From an uncultured Klebsiella sp. (lineage in GTDB: Bacteria; Pseudomonadota; Gammaproteobacteria; Enterobacterales; Enterobacteriaceae), in contig CABUCP010000062.1 of the NCBI GenBank assembly GCA_902490055.1, positions 1 to 10,585 of the forward strand: 10,585 nt of DNA, written 5' to 3'. The translations under genes and the position numbers were made by a program. A model generated the notes under the pieces. It had not been told where the DNA came from, searched no databases, and saw only the letters and a list, made by a program, of their open reading frames with translations. Shown in pieces: positions 7,057 to 10,585 of this stretch. How positions within the stretch are numbered: the stretch's first letter is position 1; every line of letters starts with the position of its first letter.

Positions 7057-9201
7057 ATGGCTTTGACCGCTGCGCTAAAAGCGCAAATCGCCGCCTGGTA
7101 TAAGGCGCTTCAGGAACAGATCCCGGACTTTATCCCCCGAGCCCCGCAGCGGCAGATGATTGCCGATGTGGCGAAAACGCTCGCGGGGGAAGAGGGGCGG
7201 CATCTGGCTATCGAAGCCCCGACCGGCGTCGGTAAAACGCTGTCATACCTTATCCCCGGGATCGCCATCGCTCGAGAAGAACAAAAAACGCTGGTGGTCA
7301 GCACCGCCAACGTCGCTTTGCAGGATCAAATCTACAGTAAAGATCTGCCGCTGCTGCGTAAGATCATTCCCGACCTGCGCTTTACCGCCGCCTTTGGCCG
7401 CGGGCGCTACGTTTGCCCGCGTAATCTGACGGCGCTGGCCAGCACCGAGGCGACGCAGCAGGACCTGCTGGCGTTCCTTGATGACGATTTGACGCCGAAA
7501 AACCAGGCCGAACAAAAGCTGTGCGCGACGCTGAAAACCGATCTCGACGGCTATAAATGGGATGGCCTGCGCGACCATACCGATAAGCCCATTGATGATG
7601 CCCTGTGGGGGCGTTTGAGCACCGATAAAGCCAGCTGTCTTAACCGTAACTGCCACTATTATCGTGAATGCCCATTCTTCGTCGCGCGACGGGAAATTCA
7701 GGAGGCGGAAGTGGTGGTGGCCAACCATGCGTTGGTGATGGCGGCGATGGAGAGCGAAGCGGTGCTGCCGGAGCCGAAAAACCTGCTGCTGGTGCTCGAC
7801 GAAGGCCATCATCTGCCGGATGTCGCCCGCGACGCCTTAGAGATGAGCGCTGAGATAACCGCCCCCTGGTATCGGCTGCAGCTGGATCTGTTCAGCAAAC
7901 TTGTGGCGACCTGCATGGAGCAGTTTCGTCCGAAGACGACGCCGCCGCTGGCTAACCCCGAGCGTCTCAACGAACACTGTGAAGAGCTCTATGAGCTTAT
8001 CGCCTCGCTGAACAATATTCTCAATCTCTATATGCCTGCAGCTCAGGAGGCGGAACATCGTTTCCCGATGGGCGAACTACCGCAGGAGGTGATGGAAATT
8101 TGCCAGCGGCTGGCGAAGCTCACCGAAATGCTACGCGGGCTGGCGGAGCTGTTCCTGAACGACCTCAGCGAAAAGACCGGCAGCCACGATGTGGTGCGTT
8201 TGCATCGTATTCTGCTGCAGATGAACCGGGCGCTCGGTATGTTTGAAAGCCAGAGCAAGCTGTGGCGGCTGGCGTCGCTGGCGCAGTCCTCCGGCGCGCC
8301 GGTAACCAAATGGGCGACCCGCGATGTCCGCGACGGCCAGATACATGTCTGGTTCCACTGCGTCGGTATCCGCGTCAGCGATCAGCTCGAACGCCTGCTG
8401 TGGCGCAGCGTGCCGCATATTGTCGTTACCTCGGCGACCCTGCGTTCGTTGAACAGCTTCTCGCGTCTGCAGGAGATGAGCGGGCTGAAAGAGAAAGCCG
8501 GCGATCGTTTTGTGGCGCTGGATTCCCCGTTTAATCACGTCGAGCAGGGGAAAATTATTATTCCCCAGATGCGCTATGAACCGACGATTGATAACGAAGA
8601 GCAGCATATTGCCGAAATGGCGGCCTTTTTCCGCGAGCAGGTCGAGAGCAAAAAGCATCCGGGGATGCTGGTGCTGTTTGCCAGCGGACGGGCGATGCAG
8701 CGATTCCTTGAGCATGTTACCGATCTGCGCTTACTGCTGCTGGTTCAGGGCGACCAACCGCGTTATCGGCTGGTGGAGCTGCATCGTAAGCGCATTGAAG
8801 GCGGCGAGCGCAGCGTGCTGGTCGGCCTGCAGTCCTTCGCCGAAGGGCTGGATTTAAAAGGCGAGCTGCTAAGCCAGGTCCATATCCATAAAATCGCCTT
8901 CCCGCCAATCGACAGCCCGGTGGTGATTACCGAAGGCGAGTGGCTGAAAAGCCTGAACCGCTATCCCTTTGAGGTGCAAAGCCTGCCGAGCGCCTCTTTT
9001 AACCTGATTCAGCAGGTTGGGCGCCTGATCCGTAGCCATCAGTGCTGGGGCGAAGTCGTTATTTACGACAAACGGCTGCTGACCAAAAACTACGGCGCGC
9101 GCTTGTTAAATGCGCTACCGGTATTTCCTATAGAGCAGCCGGGCGTTCCCGAGGTTATAGTAAAAAGCAAAGCAAAACAGACGCGTCGCCGACGCCGCTA
9201 A
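7057..9201 (+). CDS. dinG: SOS-induced iron-sulfur ATP-dependent DNA helicase DinG
   Basis: A 714-aa XPD/Rad3-like SF2 helicase (E. coli 716 aa) that moves 5'-3' on single-stranded DNA and resolves D-loops, R-loops and replication-transcription conflicts. Visible motifs are Walker A APTGVGKT (54-61), motif Ia region VVSTANVALQDQ (80-91), motif II DEGH (248-251), motif III region VTSATLRSL, and motif VI QQVGRLIR (652-659). The four 4Fe-4S ligands C120, C194, C199 and C205 are all present at the same numbers as in E. coli, so the redox-sensitive cluster should form. The C-terminus is basic (RRRRR-like). The ATG at 7057 has AGG 8 bases upstream, just after the LexA box. ybiB follows after 42 bases on the same strand, so the two are probably co-transcribed and SOS-inducible. 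No exonuclease domain of the Gram-positive DinG type is present. Confidence 0.97.
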   Translation: MALTAALKAQIAAWYKALQEQIPDFIPRAPQRQMIADVAKTLAGEEGRHLAIEAPTGVGKTLSYLIPGIAIAREEQKTLVVSTANVALQDQIYSKDLPLLRKIIPDLRFTAAFGRGRYVCPRNLTALASTEATQQDLLAFLDDDLTPKNQAEQKLCATLKTDLDGYKWDGLRDHTDKPIDDALWGRLSTDKASCLNRNCHYYRECPFFVARREIQEAEVVVANHALVMAAMESEAVLPEPKNLLLVLDEGHHLPDVARDALEMSAEITAPWYRLQLDLFSKLVATCMEQFRPKTTPPLANPERLNEHCEELYELIASLNNILNLYMPAAQEAEHRFPMGELPQEVMEICQRLAKLTEMLRGLAELFLNDLSEKTGSHDVVRLHRILLQMNRALGMFESQSKLWRLASLAQSSGAPVTKWATRDVRDGQIHVWFHCVGIRVSDQLERLLWRSVPHIVVTSATLRSLNSFSRLQEMSGLKEKAGDRFVALDSPFNHVEQGKIIIPQMRYEPTIDNEEQHIAEMAAFFREQVESKKHPGMLVLFASGRAMQRFLEHVTDLRLLLLVQGDQPRYRLVELHRKRIEGGERSVLVGLQSFAEGLDLKGELLSQVHIHKIAFPPIDSPVVITEGEWLKSLNRYPFEVQSLPSASFNLIQQVGRLIRSHQCWGEVVIYDKRLLTKNYGARLLNALPVFPIEQPGVPEVIVKSKAKQTRRRRR

Positions 9202-9228
9202 GCGGTCCGGTCGGCAAAGCATACCGCT
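9201..9228 (+). other. Stem-loop in the dinG-ybiB junction
   Basis: AGCGGT (9201-9206) can pair with ACCGCT (9223-9228) around a 16-base loop. The stem ends directly against the ybiB Shine-Dalgarno (GGAGGGAG, 9229-9236). There is no T-tract, so this is not a terminator. It could affect ybiB translation or mRNA processing, but a 6-bp stem of this kind can arise by chance. Confidence 0.35.
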
Positions 9229-9243
9229 GGAGGGAGCAAGTCG

Positions 9244-10212
9244 ATGGATTACACCAAAATCATCAAAGAAGTCGGGCGTGGAAAGAATCACGCTCGCGAT
9301 CTGGATCGGGAAACGGCCCGCGCGCTGTATACGCGGATGTTAAACGGCGAAGTCGGCGATCTGGAACTGGGGGCGATCCTCATCGCGCTGCGTATCAAGG
9401 GCGAAGGCGAAGCGGAAATGCAGGGCTTCTATGAGGCGATGCAGCTACAGACGATCCGCCTGACGCCGCCGGTTGCTAAACCGATGCCTATCGTCATTCC
9501 CAGCTATAACGGCGCGCGCAAACAGGCCAACCTGACGCCGCTGCTGGCGGTGCTGTTGCATAAAATGGGCTTTCCGGTGGTGGTGCACGGCGTCAGCCAT
9601 GACCCCACTCGCGTCCTGACGGAAACCATCTTTGAGCTCATGGGGATCCCGGCGACGATCCATGCCGGGCAGGCTCAGGCGCGCCTCGACGGCCATGAAC
9701 CCGTCTATATTCCGATTGGCGCACTGTGTCCGCCGCTGGAAAAGCAGCTGGCGCTGCGCTGGCGGATGGGGGTGCGTAACAGCGCACATACCCTGGCTAA
9801 GCTGGCGACGCCATTTGCCGAAGATACCGCGCTGCGTCTGTCGAGCGTCTCGCATCCGGAATACGTCGATAAGGTCGCGAAGTTCTTTACTGAAATCGGC
9901 GGTCGCGCGCTATTGATGCACGGTACCGAAGGTGAGGTTTACGCCAATCCGCAGCGTTGTCCGCAAATCAATCTCATTGATGCGGCGGGGACGCGAGCGC
10001 TGCATGAGCGAGCCGATGAAAGCCAGCAGGACAAGGTGGCGCTGCCGGAATCTAAAGATCCCGAAGTTACCGCGCGCTGGATTGAGCGCTGCGTGAGCGG
10101 CAGCGAGCCTATCCCGCAGTCGCTGAAAATTCAGCTGGCATGCTGCCTGGAGGCGACCGGTCAGGCGAATTCGCTCGCCAATGGGTTGGCGCAGGTTGCT
10201 GAACGCTGGTAA
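9244..10212 (+). CDS. ybiB: TrpD2-family nucleic-acid-binding protein YbiB
   Basis: A 322-aa protein (E. coli about 320 aa) with the fold of anthranilate phosphoribosyltransferase (glycosyltransferase family 3). The small helical N-terminal domain is about residues 1-72 (ETARALYTRMLNGEVGDLELGAILIALRIKGE). The larger alpha/beta domain follows, with PSYNGARKQANLTPLLAVLL (86-105) where TrpD carries its GTGGD-type phosphoribosyl-pyrophosphate loop. That glycine-rich catalytic motif is not present, in line with the reported lack of enzyme activity of E. coli YbiB. The E. coli protein instead binds DNA and RNA without strict sequence preference. WRMGVRNSAHTLAKLATPF resembles the conserved LGxRT-LGPLxNP region of the fold. 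The ATG has a strong ribosome site (GGAGGGAG, 9229-9236). Position 42 bases after dinG suggests a shared LexA-controlled transcript and a role in the DNA-damage response. The exact function is unknown. Confidence 0.93.
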   Translation: MDYTKIIKEVGRGKNHARDLDRETARALYTRMLNGEVGDLELGAILIALRIKGEGEAEMQGFYEAMQLQTIRLTPPVAKPMPIVIPSYNGARKQANLTPLLAVLLHKMGFPVVVHGVSHDPTRVLTETIFELMGIPATIHAGQAQARLDGHEPVYIPIGALCPPLEKQLALRWRMGVRNSAHTLAKLATPFAEDTALRLSSVSHPEYVDKVAKFFTEIGGRALLMHGTEGEVYANPQRCPQINLIDAAGTRALHERADESQQDKVALPESKDPEVTARWIERCVSGSEPIPQSLKIQLACCLEATGQANSLANGLAQVAERW

Positions 10213-10218
10213 ATGGGT

Positions 10219-10250
10219 AAAAAAAAGCCCGTCCGGTGGCTCGGACGGGC
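10219..10250 (-). terminator. Intrinsic terminator of ybiJ, in the convergent ybiB-ybiJ gap
   Basis: GCCCGTCCG (10227-10235) and CGGACGGGC (10242-10250) form a 9-bp perfect stem with a 6-base loop. Eight As (10219-10226) precede it on the plus strand, so the transcript from the minus strand ends in a U8 tract. On the plus strand only AAATAAGGG follows, so ybiB termination here would be weaker. It is 14 bases past the ybiB stop. Confidence 0.88.
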
Positions 10251-10313
10251 AAATAAGGGTATTTAAAGGTTTTTTCAGGGTTAATTCAGTGGCATTTCAG
10301 GGTATTGCTGCGA

Positions 10314-10574
10314 TTACTTATAGATAACCGCGGTACCGCTAACTTTGTTGTTAGTGTTAGCGGAGGTGATGCTGTAGCCGGTTGCGCCAGCAGCATCTGC
10401 TTTAGCAGCCAGTTTGGCTTCCAGACCATCCAGCGTCGTTGCGCCTTCAGCGGAAACAACACCGATTTTGTTCATGCTTTCTGCCTGTGACGGGGTTACC
10501 GGTTGAGCGGCGAATGCGCCGAAGGACAGAGCGGAAAGGGCGATAGCAGCGGCAGCGTATTTGATATTTTTCAT
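10314..10574 (-). CDS. ybiJ: Secreted DUF1471 (YhcN/BhsA/McbA) family protein YbiJ
   Basis: An 86-aa small periplasmic or surface protein, the same length as E. coli YbiJ. The signal peptide is residues 1-22: MKNIKY, then an Ala/Leu-rich core, with the AFA-AQ cleavage site after residue 22, leaving about 64 aa. The mature part carries the DUF1471 pattern: NKIGVVSAEGATTLDGLEA, then KADAAGATGYSITS, then a final SGTAVIYK strand. Paralogues BhsA, McbA and YhcN are linked to stress, biofilm and outer-membrane effects; YbiJ itself has no settled role. The gene converges on ybiB and ends at the terminator with U8 about 65 bases downstream. Only 11 bases upstream of the ATG are in the window, with a weak AGAAA-type ribosome site, so the promoter lies outside. 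Confidence 0.93.
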   Translation of the reverse strand: MKNIKYAAAAIALSALSFGAFAAQPVTPSQAESMNKIGVVSAEGATTLDGLEAKLAAKADAAGATGYSITSANTNNKVSGTAVIYK

Positions 10575-10585
10575 GATTAATTTCT

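Noticed and set aside
6621..7103. Plus-strand frame across the rhlE tail, terminator and LexA box
   Set aside because: It reads through the rhlE terminator and SOS box in another frame, with an Arg/Val/Ala-rich translation typical of a shifted frame.
7243..7812. Minus-strand open frame of 189 codons opposite dinG
   Set aside because: It overlaps the DinG iron-sulfur domain and Walker B region; no independent support.
10270..10305. Repeated TTCAGGG/TTCAG words downstream of ybiJ
   Set aside because: Only two or three short copies with uneven spacing; could be chance.

Overview
This window looks like a core-chromosome segment from an enterobacterium close to Klebsiella, Raoultella or Enterobacter. 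The proteins read like close orthologues of the E. coli K-12 ybhR-ybhS-ybhF-ybhG-cecR / rhlE / dinG-ybiB / ybiJ neighbourhood, and gene order is kept. Coding sequence is GC-rich, with many C/G third positions. One intergenic repeat (676-709) has the form of an enterobacterial REP element with a GCCCGGT/ACCGGGC stem. Species is not certain from this evidence. I saw no phage, insertion sequence, CRISPR array, tRNA or rRNA.

Left part (1-5249, minus strand): a five-gene operon read from right to left. It encodes a TetR-family repressor (cecR), a HlyD-type membrane fusion protein (ybhG), a tandem-ATPase ABC subunit (ybhF) and two ABC-2 permeases (ybhS, then ybhR, which runs off the left edge). The first four genes overlap end to start by 4, 8 and 11 bases, which points to translational coupling. 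An 88-base gap carrying the REP element separates ybhS from ybhR. The parts together make a tripartite-type exporter (ATPase, permease pair, periplasmic adaptor) with its own regulator. A good sigma70 promoter (5284-5312) is followed directly by a perfect 20-bp palindrome (5265-5284) that is the likely CecR operator.

Middle (5250-6950): a 260-base divergent regulatory region, then the DEAD-box RNA helicase gene rhlE (plus strand) with a Gly/Gln/Arg-rich tail and a strong intrinsic terminator.

Right part (7024-10585): a LexA-type SOS box (7024-7043) precedes dinG, an iron-sulfur XPD-like DNA helicase, followed after 42 bases by ybiB, a TrpD2-family nucleic-acid-binding protein. This is a DNA-damage-inducible pair. 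A hairpin with its U-tract on the minus strand ends the converging small gene ybiJ, a secreted DUF1471 protein whose promoter lies beyond the right edge.

Compared with the E. coli K-12 order as I recall it, ybiA (between rhlE and dinG) and ybiC (between ybiB and ybiJ) are absent. I found no wholly new system. The points most worth a second look are the asymmetric ATP sites of YbhF, the CecR operator-promoter arrangement, the lopsided LexA box and the two missing genes.
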